Assembly: GCA_963677175.2 (NCBI GenBank)
Contig: CAXXES010000007.1
Span: 744,001-808,000 of the forward strand
Length of the DNA stretch: 64,000 nucleotides
DNA from: Sunxiuqinia sp963677175
GTDB taxonomy: Bacteria > Bacteroidota > Bacteroidia > Bacteroidales > Prolixibacteraceae
Direction: 5' to 3'
The position numbers and the translations under genes are program-made. Every line of letters begins with the position of its first letter. The stretch's first letter is position 1. This document shows, piece after piece, positions 44,545 to 52,329 of this stretch. The notes beneath the pieces were generated by a model. It was not told where the DNA came from. It worked only from the letters and a program-made list of their open reading frames with translations, and ran no database searches.

Positions 44545-44840
44545 ACAGAGAGAATAGGTGATCTGATTTATTTCAATTAAAAGAAGCTACCTGGGTCGCT
44601 GGATGGCTTCTTTTAAACTTTTGCTATTTTAGCACTTGCGTTCTTTGAAAAACTGAAGCCAAGCCTTCCTCCTTTGGAGGAACGGGAAGGAGGCTTTCCT
44701 GGTACTTTGGCAGCAATTGCGAACGCGAACAAGTTGGCAGCACCGTGACCCAAACCATCTGGATTGGTGGCGATGCCTACACAGCCGTAGCGGTGGCCAA
44801 AAAAGTGGGCACCGGCAGCTGGACGGTGTACAACATTTTC
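44374..44840 (+). repeat. 467-bp perfect direct repeat, first copy
   Basis: Identical to 46612-47078, period 2238 bp. It spans the 3' end of the immunity gene, the junction hairpins and the first 140 bases of the next orphan RHS core. Its neighbours on both sides have diverged, so the identity is recent. Confidence 0.93.
44579..44614 (+). terminator. Terminator-like hairpin of cassette junction 2
   Basis: Stem AAAAGAAGC / GCTTCTTTT with loop and T-rich tail, 35 bases after the immunity stop. A second hairpin-rich tract with TCCTCCTTTGGAGGA follows at about 44665. Confidence 0.7.
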
Positions 44841-46096
44841 CGCGACCATTTGGAACAATTACGCACCTGAAGAATGGCAGCAACCCTGCTGATGAATACA
44901 GCTTTGATGCGTGTTCAGTGAAACTTGCTTTTTGTGAACGAAGAGAAACAAAAAGTTTAGTTGAACTAATCCCGAGGAGCGAAGCGGATCGGGAGGGCAG
45001 GCGCCGTGACAAGGACACTTGGAGTTATACGCTGGACAGTGAACCCGCTTTATTTGCCGACCGTGGGTTTACTTCCCATGAATACCTTGATGATTTTAAA
45101 CTGTATAATATGAACGGAAGGCTGTATGACCCGGTGGTGGGGCGGTTTTTAAACCCAGACCCATATGTTCAAGACCCAGGTTTTACCCAAAACTACAACC
45201 GCTACAGCTATTGTTTAAACAACCCCTTGAAGTATACCGACCCGAGCGGTCAATGGCGTTCAGGGGGAATTGCCGAATATTTTGCGTCGGGGGCATTTAT
45301 GCACTCAAACATGCATACGGATGGACCAGGCGTTTTTGGTGGCAGTGGGTCTGGAGGATCAGTATACGGCGGTCCCGGTTACGGGGATAACGGCCCCGGA
45401 GCGAGTGGTGTTTACTACGATTGGTACAGCGGTTACCACCGCTCTACTTCGGATGGCAGTTACGTTCCATGGCAGTACGCTTATAATGTTGCTTCACAGT
45501 ATGGAATAACTTCGTCAGGCGGAGCCTCAATTTCGTCAGCGATTTTTTCTGGATCCAGTAGTAACCCATATCAAAACTTTAGAGGAGTTCATTTTGAGGA
45601 TGGAAGTTCATGGTATGTTGGTGAAGGGTATACCGCTAGTTATATAAATCACGGTTGGTCTGTTGCTGGCGGCAGTTGGGGCGATGAAAGCTTTTGGGGC
45701 GATATGGGTTTTGCCCGAAAATCTTGGGACTGGATACTTGCAGGAGGTCCGGCAACAAATAGCCCGGTAATCGGAGGGACAGTTCCTTTGCCGAATATTG
45801 GAAGAATCGGGGCCTATTCAGAAATGGCCAAATTAACCAAAGGGTTTAAAGGGGAAATTCAGGCACATAAATTAGTCGAATGGAGGCATTTGAAAAGAAC
45901 TGGTATATCAAAATCGGAGGTGCCAGCAGTTATAGTTGAAAGAACAACCCATCAGAAAATAACCAATGATTTAAGAATTGATTTGCCATATAGTAAAAAT
46001 ACAGTTTATTCAACGGAGCAAATGATGAATAGCTATCAAAATGTTTACTCAGAGGCTACATGGATAGAAATTGTAAAAGCTTTGTTAGGTTATTAA
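44700..46096 (+). pseudogene. Orphan RHS core plus nuclease-like toxin end, copy 3, frameshifted
   Basis: Matches the main RHS gene from 39620 onward. Relative to it, one base is lost near 44851 (CATTTGGAACAATT against CATTTGGGTACCATT), so the core frame from 44700 stops at about 44870; the rest is open to 46096 and contains DKDTWSYTLDSEPALFADRG, YDPVVGRFLNPDP, the Gly/Tyr linker and toxin core KGEIQAHKLVEWRHLKRTG with ERTTHQKITNDL. An 85-base REP-like element is inserted in frame at 44911. No start signals, so silent unless copied into the full gene; crossover downstream of 44870 would bypass the frameshift. Confidence 0.82.
44911..44995. repeat. Two-hairpin REP-like element inside orphan RHS copy 3
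   Basis: 85 bp replacing four bases of the main gene, net 81, so the frame is kept. Hairpin 1 stem CTTTTTGT / ACAAAAAG with loop containing GAACGAAG; hairpin 2 TCCCGA...TCGGGA with loop GGAGCGAAGCGGA. A related copy at 47147-47231 has two compensatory base-pair changes in hairpin 1. Confidence 0.8.
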
Positions 46097-46119
46097 CTAA
46101 CTTATTAAAATAAGGAAAA

Positions 46120-46782
46120 ATGAAGTTTTATATTTTAGATTTTCACGGTGGACCTAAAGGAGAAAGTGGCGAAATTTGTAAAAGCACATATGATTTAAAT
46201 GAGGCATGTAAAAATTGTGGTACAGGAGCAAAGCTTGTCGGTTCTCTAATTGTTAAAGGCTTAACAAAGGTCCATTCTCCTTTTTTTGCAACTCTTGACG
46301 ATGATTTCCTAATTTCAAAGGAATTTAATAAGTTTTTACTTTCTAAAGGTGTACAGATAGCTAATTTTAGAAAAGTAGTAGACTCAAGGAAAAATGAACT
46401 TCCCTTTTATCATCTTTACACAGATTTAAGCTTCCCTAAGTTTCTGCCATCATCTGAAGGATTAGTTACAGAACGTCAGTGCCCTGTTTGCCAAAGGAAT
46501 GGTTTTTACTCTGACGCAAAAATTGGAAATTATAAAAAGGGTATTCCGACGGTAATTACACCGTTAAAACTCATGTATAAAGGAATAAGTCAGGATTTTC
46601 TAGCATCTTCCGACCTGTTTAATACCTGGGAGCATCTGGGAGTGTCCAATCTGAAAGCGGAAGGAATAAAAGTAATCCGCTATGCCAGGCCTATGCTAAT
46701 TGTCAGCGAAAGAACCAAGGCAGCTTTTGAGGAATTTGGGGTGAAAAACGCACAATTTGAAGAGGTAATTATAAACAACTAA
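46120..46782 (+). CDS. Predicted immunity protein, copy 3 (double CxxC)
   Basis: 220 residues, third paralogue, 23 bases after the copy-3 toxin end. CKNCG and CPVC are conserved; start MKFYILDFHGGPKGESGE. From 46612 the DNA is identical to copy 2. The spacing and co-variation with the toxin end support immunity; the family name is not certain. Confidence 0.72.
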   Translation: MKFYILDFHGGPKGESGEICKSTYDLNEACKNCGTGAKLVGSLIVKGLTKVHSPFFATLDDDFLISKEFNKFLLSKGVQIANFRKVVDSRKNELPFYHLYTDLSFPKFLPSSEGLVTERQCPVCQRNGFYSDAKIGNYKKGIPTVITPLKLMYKGISQDFLASSDLFNTWEHLGVSNLKAEGIKVIRYARPMLIVSERTKAAFEEFGVKNAQFEEVIINN

Positions 46783-47078
46783 ACAGAGAGAATAGGTGAT
46801 CTGATTTATTTCAATTAAAAGAAGCTACCTGGGTCGCTGGATGGCTTCTTTTAAACTTTTGCTATTTTAGCACTTGCGTTCTTTGAAAAACTGAAGCCAA
46901 GCCTTCCTCCTTTGGAGGAACGGGAAGGAGGCTTTCCTGGTACTTTGGCAGCAATTGCGAACGCGAACAAGTTGGCAGCACCGTGACCCAAACCATCTGG
47001 ATTGGTGGCGATGCCTACACAGCCGTAGCGGTGGCCAAAAAAGTGGGCACCGGCAGCTGGACGGTGTACAACATTTTC
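46612..47078 (+). repeat. 467-bp perfect direct repeat, second copy
   Basis: Identical to 44374-44840. Includes the terminator-like hairpin at 46817-46852 and the junction lead-in before the next orphan core. Confidence 0.93.
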
Positions 47079-47310
47079 AGGGATCATTTAGGTACCATTA
47101 CCCATTTGAAAACAGGCAGCACCATCTCGGAATACAGCTTTGATGCGTGTTCAGTGAAACTTGCTTTTCATGAGCGGAGCAAAATGAAAAGCTTAGTTGA
47201 ACTAATCCCGAGGAGCGAAGCGGATCGGGAGGGCAGAAGACGTGACAAGGACGACTGGACTTACACCTTAAGCAGCGAACCGGCTTTGTTTGCCGACCGT
47301 GGGTTTACCC
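46938..47310 (+). pseudogene. Orphan RHS core fragment, copy 4, cut short
   Basis: Same core entry point as copy 3 (YFGSNCEREQVGST...), intact frame through FRDHLGTITHLKTGSTISEYSFDA, a REP-like insert, and SSEPALFADRGFT, where RHS homology stops at about 47310. The frame then runs through unrelated DNA to a stop at 47369. No toxin end or immunity gene remains; the array is truncated here by a RAYT-type remnant. Confidence 0.8.
47147..47231. repeat. Two-hairpin REP-like element inside orphan RHS copy 4
   Basis: Same position and length as the element at 44911-44995. Hairpin 1 stem is CTTTTCAT / ATGAAAAG, loop with GAGCGGAG; hairpin 2 TCCCGA...TCGGGA is unchanged. Confidence 0.8.
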
Positions 47311-47324
47311 TGCTCATCGAGATC

Positions 47325-47528
47325 TGTTGTAAGCTGGCAGAGGCTGGTCTGGATTTGCAATCCACATAAGCTAAATAGTTTATACTTTTATGCCATGGGA
47401 ATCCGCAACAAGATATCAAGGGGATATGCCTACTCTCTGACCTTAACGATAGTGGAATGGGCCGATATTTTTACGCGTCCTGTTTACAATTCTCAATTCT
47501 TTCCAATTTTTAAAAATATATTTACTCC
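47325..47528 (+). pseudogene. RAYT/IS200-like transposase N-terminal remnant and flank
   Basis: Palindromic lead-in GGATTTGCAATCC near 47353, then ATG 47395 with a frame GIRNKISRGYAYSLTLTIVE, WADIFTRPVY, which matches the opening of Y1-type (REP-associated tyrosine) transposases of Bacteroidota. Homology ends near 47485 and the catalytic HuH and Tyr motifs are absent. The last 40 bases are the promoter region of the response regulator gene. Confidence 0.6.
47488..47510 (+). promoter_or_regulatory. Candidate response-regulator operator, upstream of the regulator gene
   Basis: AATTCTCAATTCTTTCCAAT (47488-47507) aligns with the motif at 49491-49512 ahead of the PepSY gene. Both begin 29 bases upstream of a -7-like box (TATATTTA at 47517-47524 here). 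OmpR-type regulators commonly bind such half-site pairs and control their own genes. Confidence 0.55.
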
Positions 47529-48206
47529 GTGAAAGTATTAGTAATTGAAGACGAACAGCAATTGCTCAACAATATCAAAGAATCTCTGGAAAAAGAGAAA
47601 ATCCGGGTAGAAACGGCTATGGACTTTGATAAAACCATAGAAAAGGCCTTGATTTACGATTACGATTGTATTTTGCTCGACATTATGCTGCCCAACAGAA
47701 GCGGCTTGGATGTGTTAAAAGAGTTGAAAAGAAATAATAAGACCGACAATGTCATCATCATTTCAGCAAAAGATTCGTTAGCCGATAAATTGTTGGGTTT
47801 GGAACTTGGCGCAGATGATTACCTCACCAAACCATTTCACCTGGCAGAACTGAATGCCAGGGTAAAAGCAGTGATTCGAAGGAAAAACTTAAGCGGCAAC
47901 AATATCCTCACGCTTGTAAATGTCGCCCTGGACATTCATGAACGTGAGCTAAAAGTAAACAACGAAATGGTCCACCTGAACCGGAAAGAATTTGATATCC
48001 TGTATTATTTTTTGGTGAATAAAAATAGGTTGGTCACCAAATCGGCCCTTGCAGAATACGTATGGGGCGACAATTCGGACAACGCCGATAATTTTGACTT
48101 CATCTATCATCAGATTAAGAACTTAAGGAAAAAACTCAATGACACCCAAGCCGAAATCAACATAGAAGCCGTCTATGGCGTGGGCTATAAACTTGTAGAA
48201 CGATGA
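47529..48206 (+). CDS. OmpR/PhoB-type response regulator
   Basis: 225 residues from GTG 47529. Receiver domain 1-118: acidic pair in VLVIEDEQQ, phospho-acceptor Asp in DCILLDIMLPNRSG, Thr/Ser in IISAKDS, Lys in YLTKPF. Winged-helix DNA-binding domain 128-225 (LNRKEFDILYYFLVNKNRLV, IYHQIKNLRKKL, GVGYKLVE). The stop overlaps the kinase start by four bases. The candidate -7 box ends only four bases before the GTG, so the message may be leaderless. Likely controls itself and the PepSY genes downstream. Confidence 0.93.
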   Translation: MKVLVIEDEQQLLNNIKESLEKEKIRVETAMDFDKTIEKALIYDYDCILLDIMLPNRSGLDVLKELKRNNKTDNVIIISAKDSLADKLLGLELGADDYLTKPFHLAELNARVKAVIRRKNLSGNNILTLVNVALDIHERELKVNNEMVHLNRKEFDILYYFLVNKNRLVTKSALAEYVWGDNSDNADNFDFIYHQIKNLRKKLNDTQAEINIEAVYGVGYKLVER

Positions 48207-49489
48207 AGCTGCTCAACCAATCAGTAAAATACCTTTCTATAGCCTTGTTGCTCATCGTGGCCCTGTGGGCAGTTGTTTTTTACTTTTCGATGTTCAACGA
48301 AATTAAAGACAGCATTGATGAAGAACTAGAATATCAAAAACGGTTGATTATTCAAAATATACTGAACGATTCAGTAATTGTAACCAAAGAAAATTTTGAC
48401 GAAAACCTGTATACCCTTGAACGTATAGATAAACCTACGGCCTTGGCGTTAAAAGACCATTTTGTGGATATGGAAATACTCATGCAAGATGCGGATGACC
48501 AAAGTCCAGAGTTGGAACCGGTGAGAATGTTGGTCACCGCCTTTAGGGCCAACGATGCCTATTATCAACTAAAAATAGCCAATCCGATTCTTGAGCAAAA
48601 CGACCTGATCAAGGCCTTGTTGTGGAATGTGATCGGACTCTACACCATTTTGATTTTAAGTGTTGTGCTGATTAACAACTTTGTTTTGAAAAAACTATGG
48701 TGGCCCTTTTATGATTTTTTGGGACAATTGAAATCATATAAAATTGACGCATCGGCTCCCTTGCCACAAAGCAACACAAACATCAAAGAGTTTGAGTATC
48801 TGCAACAGGCCGTTGGCGAGATGGTGGAGCATAGTTTAAATGCTTACAACCAACAAAAGGAATTTATAGAAAATGCGTCACACGAACTGCAAACACCACT
48901 GGCCATTGCCAGTAACAAGTTGGAACTTCTTTTTGAAGAGGAAGGCTTGCGCGAAAACCAAGCGCAAAAACTTACTGAAACCTATCAGATTTTGCAGCGC
49001 TTAACCAAACTGAACAAATCGCTGTTGCTGCTATCGAAAATAGAGAACAGGCAAATTATCAATGCCGAAGAAGTACACTTCAATCAACTTGTGCAACAAA
49101 ACATCGATGAATTGGAGGAATTTGCTTCGTACAAAAACATACAAATTAAGCTTGACACAAAAGGCGCGTTGGTAAAAACGATGGATAAAACACACGCCCA
49201 TACCCTAGTGTCGAACTTATTAAAAAACGCCATCTATCACAACATTGAAAATGGTACGGTAGAAATAGCTATTGATGGCCATCAATTAAAAATTAGCAAT
49301 ACGGGAAGTTCAAAGGCCTTAGACCGAAACAAAATTTTCGACCGGTTTCAAAAATACCATGCTTCCAATAGCGGAACAGGTTTAGGTTTAGCCATTGTAA
49401 AGGCTATTGCAACGCTTTATAAACTCCAAATAAACTACAGCCTTGAAGACCAGAAACATGTTTTTAAACTGATTTTCAAGGACCGGTAA
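48203..49489 (+). CDS. Sensor histidine kinase
   Basis: 428 residues. Two membrane segments (about 10-30 and 133-155) flank a periplasmic sensor region. Kinase core: H box FIENASHELQTPLAIASNKL, N box LVSNLLKNAIYHN, F box IFDRFQKYH, G box GTGLGLAIVKA; the D/G1 region is short. No recognisable HAMP. Paired by overlap with the OmpR-type regulator. The next genes encode periplasmic PepSY-like proteins, so it may sense an envelope or metal signal. Confidence 0.93.
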   Translation: MKLLNQSVKYLSIALLLIVALWAVVFYFSMFNEIKDSIDEELEYQKRLIIQNILNDSVIVTKENFDENLYTLERIDKPTALALKDHFVDMEILMQDADDQSPELEPVRMLVTAFRANDAYYQLKIANPILEQNDLIKALLWNVIGLYTILILSVVLINNFVLKKLWWPFYDFLGQLKSYKIDASAPLPQSNTNIKEFEYLQQAVGEMVEHSLNAYNQQKEFIENASHELQTPLAIASNKLELLFEEEGLRENQAQKLTETYQILQRLTKLNKSLLLLSKIENRQIINAEEVHFNQLVQQNIDELEEFASYKNIQIKLDTKGALVKTMDKTHAHTLVSNLLKNAIYHNIENGTVEIAIDGHQLKISNTGSSKALDRNKIFDRFQKYHASNSGTGLGLAIVKAIATLYKLQINYSLEDQKHVFKLIFKDR

Positions 49490-49490
49490 A

Positions 49491-49512
49491 AATTCCCAAG
49501 TCTTTCCAAAAT
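49491..49512 (+). promoter_or_regulatory. Candidate response-regulator operator, upstream of the first PepSY gene
   Basis: AATTCCCAAGTCTTTCCAAA, the partner of the motif at 47488, beginning 29 bases before the -7 box. It starts immediately after the kinase stop. Confidence 0.58.
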
Positions 49513-49519
49513 CGCCCCC

Positions 49520-49527
49520 TAGCTTTG
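49520..49527 (+). promoter_or_regulatory. -7 promoter box for PepSY genes
   Basis: TAGCTTTG, exact TAnnTTTG match, 35 bases before the ATG at 49562. The upstream operator takes the place of a -33 element. Confidence 0.65.
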
Positions 49528-49561
49528 TCATATAATTATTAATCAAATACAATTAATTATC

Positions 49562-49996
49562 ATGAAGAAGCAATTATTAAGTCTGGCTTCATTGTTTGCC
49601 GTTGGTATGTTGTCTGCACAAGATATTCCTGCAGGCCAAGTCCCTTCAGTCGTGATCAGCCAGTTTGATATCGATTTTCCAAAAGGGAAAGATATAGAGT
49701 GGGAACTAAAAAACGATGTCTATAACGTCGAGTTTGAACAAGGTTGGGGCAAGGACTTTGAAGCCTGGTACACAGCCGATGGCAAGCAAATTAAGGTAGA
49801 AGAAGAAACAACAAAAAGCGACTTGCCCAAAGCCGTGGTTGCAGCGATTCAAGAAAGTTACCCTTCATATAAAATAGACGATATTGAGAAGATCACTGAA
49901 AGTGAAAATGTGACCTACAAAGTAGAAGTTGAAAAACAGGCCTTGGAACAAACCCTGTTTTTGAACGAAGAAGGAACAATTATTAACAAAAAATAA
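49562..49996 (+). CDS. PepSY-like periplasmic protein 1
   Basis: 144 residues, signal peptide ending MLSAQ. Two repeats of the PepSY-like (PF11396-type) fold: VPSVVISQFDIDFPKGKDIEWELKNDVYNVEFE and LPKAVVAAIQESYPSYKIDDIEKI...YKVEVEKQ. The family is widespread in Bacteroidota near two-component systems; ligand unknown. Eight bases ahead of the second copy, sharing the TAGCTTTG promoter. Confidence 0.85.
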   Translation: MKKQLLSLASLFAVGMLSAQDIPAGQVPSVVISQFDIDFPKGKDIEWELKNDVYNVEFEQGWGKDFEAWYTADGKQIKVEEETTKSDLPKAVVAAIQESYPSYKIDDIEKITESENVTYKVEVEKQALEQTLFLNEEGTIINKK

Positions 49997-50003
49997 AAAA
50001 ATC

Positions 50004-50459
50004 ATGAAGCTATTTAAAATCTTATCTGTACTGGCCCTTATGGCATTTTTTTCATCTTGTTCAAAAGATGACGATGACAACGACCGGGAAGTGATCCTTG
50101 CTGAGAGCGAAATTCCATCAGCAATTATGACTTACAAAACAACCCATTTTCCGAATAATGGAATTTCAAGGGCCATTAAGGACACCGAATTGAATACCAT
50201 CACTTATGAGTTGGATTTGGTAGGAAATTTTGAATTGGATTTTAATGCCGATTACCAAATTACAGATATTGATGGTGCAAGCAAACTTCCGGATTCTGTA
50301 ATTCCTCAGCCATTGCTGGATTATGTGTCGCAGCATTATGCCGACAATTTTATAACCGATTGGGAGTTGGAAGCCAATTACCAACAGATAGCATTGAACA
50401 ACGGCGTTGAATTGGAATTCGAAATGGACGGAACATTTCTAAGAATCGATAACGATTAA
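50004..50459 (+). CDS. PepSY-like lipoprotein 2
   Basis: 151 residues. Lipoprotein signal with lipobox FFSSC at about residue 19, followed by an acidic linker (SKDDDDNDRE). Two PepSY-like units, IPSAIMTYKTTHFPNN...ITYELDL and IPQPLLDYVSQHYADNFITDWELEAN. Last gene of the regulator-kinase-PepSY cluster; probably an envelope component regulated by that system. Confidence 0.83.
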   Translation: MKLFKILSVLALMAFFSSCSKDDDDNDREVILAESEIPSAIMTYKTTHFPNNGISRAIKDTELNTITYELDLVGNFELDFNADYQITDIDGASKLPDSVIPQPLLDYVSQHYADNFITDWELEANYQQIALNNGVELEFEMDGTFLRIDND

Positions 50460-50774
50460 CTATCGGTTTGATACAACAAGAGCGGGCGGCTAACTGCCAG
50501 CTCTTGCTGCTCAGGATTTGGCAGGAGTAGGATGCTGGATAACTCGCTGCTTGATGGCGGAGGCATCGTATGTTTATAGAAAAGGAACCGTTGAAAGCGA
50601 TTCGCCCCCCTGGGGTCGTACCTTCGATTCTTGCAGCTTGTAGCTTGTGGCTTTCTGCCTGCTGAAACTGATCACGTCTTCTTCTTCCGTCATTGATAGT
50701 CATTCAATTGTCATTGTTGTCATTGGTTGGATAAAACCGAAAACTGGGCCTACGACTGAATACTGAAAAACCTC
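50460..50774. repeat. Gene-free tract with word-like repeats
   Basis: No gene supported. It contains CTTGCAGCTTGTAGCTTGTG and related phrases also seen in other intergenic regions of the window, and TTGTCATTGTTGTCATTGG repeats. A hairpin GAGCGGGCGGCTAACTGCCAGCTC near 50483 may terminate the PepSY transcript. Confidence 0.4.
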
Positions 50775-51467
50775 CTACAAAGATACTTCCACCACTTGGA
50801 GCAATTGCTCAAACTCGTCCGGAAGTTTGGCTTCAAAATTTAACTTTACACCTGACACGGGATGAGTAAAAGCCAATTTTGATGCGTGCAACATCAGCCG
50901 GTTAAATCCCCATTCGGCCTTGATCAGCTTGTTCAGGGTAAAATCGCCATGATGCGAATCGCCCACAATGTCGTGCCTGTTTTTGGCAAAGTGCTGCCTG
51001 ATTTGGTGCCATCTTCCGGTTTCGGGCATCACCCGGACCAAGCTCAGGCAAACATTGGTGTGTTCCTTATAAGAAATGTTGGTTTGTACCAGCCGTTCCC
51101 GCTGAAAGCGTGTTAAGGCATCCTTTTTAAACTTGCTTTTCTTTTTGACCACTACTTTTCCATCAAAAAAACCTTCCTCGGGAATTTCGCCCAACACAAT
51201 GGAGACATACTCCTTTTCCACTTCTTTTCGCTCAAATTGCAACGCTAAATGATGCGCCACCTCCGAAGAGCGTGCCAGTATAATCAGGCCCGATGTTTTT
51301 GAATCGAGCCGGTGTACATTATAAATCCACTGTCCCGTGTCGTCGCCAATCAATTTGGTAAGATATAGGGCATCGTGAGGCATAAAATCATTTTTATGCA
51401 CCGGCAGGTCAACTGGCTTATCAACAACCAAAAGGTGTTCGTCCTGGAATATTATAGGGATTTCCAT
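50775..51467 (-). CDS. truC: tRNA pseudouridine synthase, TruC-like (RluA family)
   Basis: 230 residues. RluA-family catalytic motif HRLDSKTSGLIILA with the catalytic Asp, preceded by VVDKPVDLPVHKN and followed by GRWHQIRQHFA and LMLHASKLAFTHP. Length and the GDSHHG block resemble TruC, which modifies position 65 of tRNAs; other RluA members have longer chains or an S4 domain, absent here. Monocistronic. Confidence 0.82.
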   Translation of the reverse strand: MEIPIIFQDEHLLVVDKPVDLPVHKNDFMPHDALYLTKLIGDDTGQWIYNVHRLDSKTSGLIILARSSEVAHHLALQFERKEVEKEYVSIVLGEIPEEGFFDGKVVVKKKSKFKKDALTRFQRERLVQTNISYKEHTNVCLSLVRVMPETGRWHQIRQHFAKNRHDIVGDSHHGDFTLNKLIKAEWGFNRLMLHASKLAFTHPVSGVKLNFEAKLPDEFEQLLQVVEVSL

Positions 51468-51706
51468 AATTTATTGGAATTGCTTTATGTTTCTGATTTC
51501 GGACGCAAGATACCTTACTTTTAACATTTACATCCAAGAACCCATTCAATATTTTTCTGGTCACCTCTAATTCGAGACAATACAACCTGTATAATACGCA
51601 TAAATCACTCTGGGTAGTAATTGCCGAACAAAATCATCCATCCGGCTGTCTATATAAAAGAAACAGTGACGTTCTGTTTTTTTTGCAGTTGAAACAACAA
51701 GTGAAG

Positions 51707-52165
51707 ATGAAACAATTCAGTTATTTTATATTACTCTTTTTGACGGCCTGGTCTTTAACAGCCTGTGCACAAAATCCTAAAAACAATACCAACATGGAAT
51801 ACAACCCGTTAAATCAGTTTGAAGAATATGTCATCATCAATAAAGGTACAGAACCCGCTTTCTCCGGAAAATATGACAAACACAAAGAAGCAGGCACTTA
51901 TGTTTGTAAACGATGCGACGCGCCTTTGTATCAATCGTCCGATAAGTTTGATTCGGGCTGTGGCTGGCCCAGTTTTGATGACGAAATTGAAGGTGCGGTT
52001 AAACGAACGAACGATGCTGACGGAAGACGAACCGAAATTACCTGCGCCACGTGTGATGCCCATTTAGGCCATGTGTTTACCGGCGAATATTTTACGGATA
52101 AAAACACCCGCCATTGTGTGAATTCGGTTTCATTGAAATTTGTACCCGCAAGCGAATCGAAGTAA
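51707..52165 (+). CDS. msrB: Peptide-methionine (R)-S-oxide reductase, lipoprotein
   Basis: 152 residues from ATG 51707, which begins a lipoprotein signal (LFLTAWSLTAC). MsrB domain: two zinc CxxC pairs (YVCKRCDAPLY and CATCDAHLGHVF), GCGWPSFDDE, and catalytic Cys in TRHCVNSVSLKF. Being anchored in the envelope it would repair oxidised methionines in periplasmic or surface proteins. Confidence 0.94.
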   Translation: MKQFSYFILLFLTAWSLTACAQNPKNNTNMEYNPLNQFEEYVIINKGTEPAFSGKYDKHKEAGTYVCKRCDAPLYQSSDKFDSGCGWPSFDDEIEGAVKRTNDADGRRTEITCATCDAHLGHVFTGEYFTDKNTRHCVNSVSLKFVPASESK

Positions 52166-52329
52166 AAAAGAGGCTGTCAAGCGCATAACCTCAGTCAATT
52201 TATTCAACTTCTTCACTTGAAACTTCATCTTAATAGCAGGAGTAATATCCCAGATCCCGATAACAAATTCGTAACAGACGTCTGATTTTAAAACATCTCT
52301 GTTTACAGGGATCATGATTTGTGTTCGCA

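Noticed and set aside
44717..44870. Start of the orphan RHS copy 3 frame at ATG 44717
   Set aside because: That frame is out of register with RHS until the one-base deletion; its first 45 residues are not RHS sequence.
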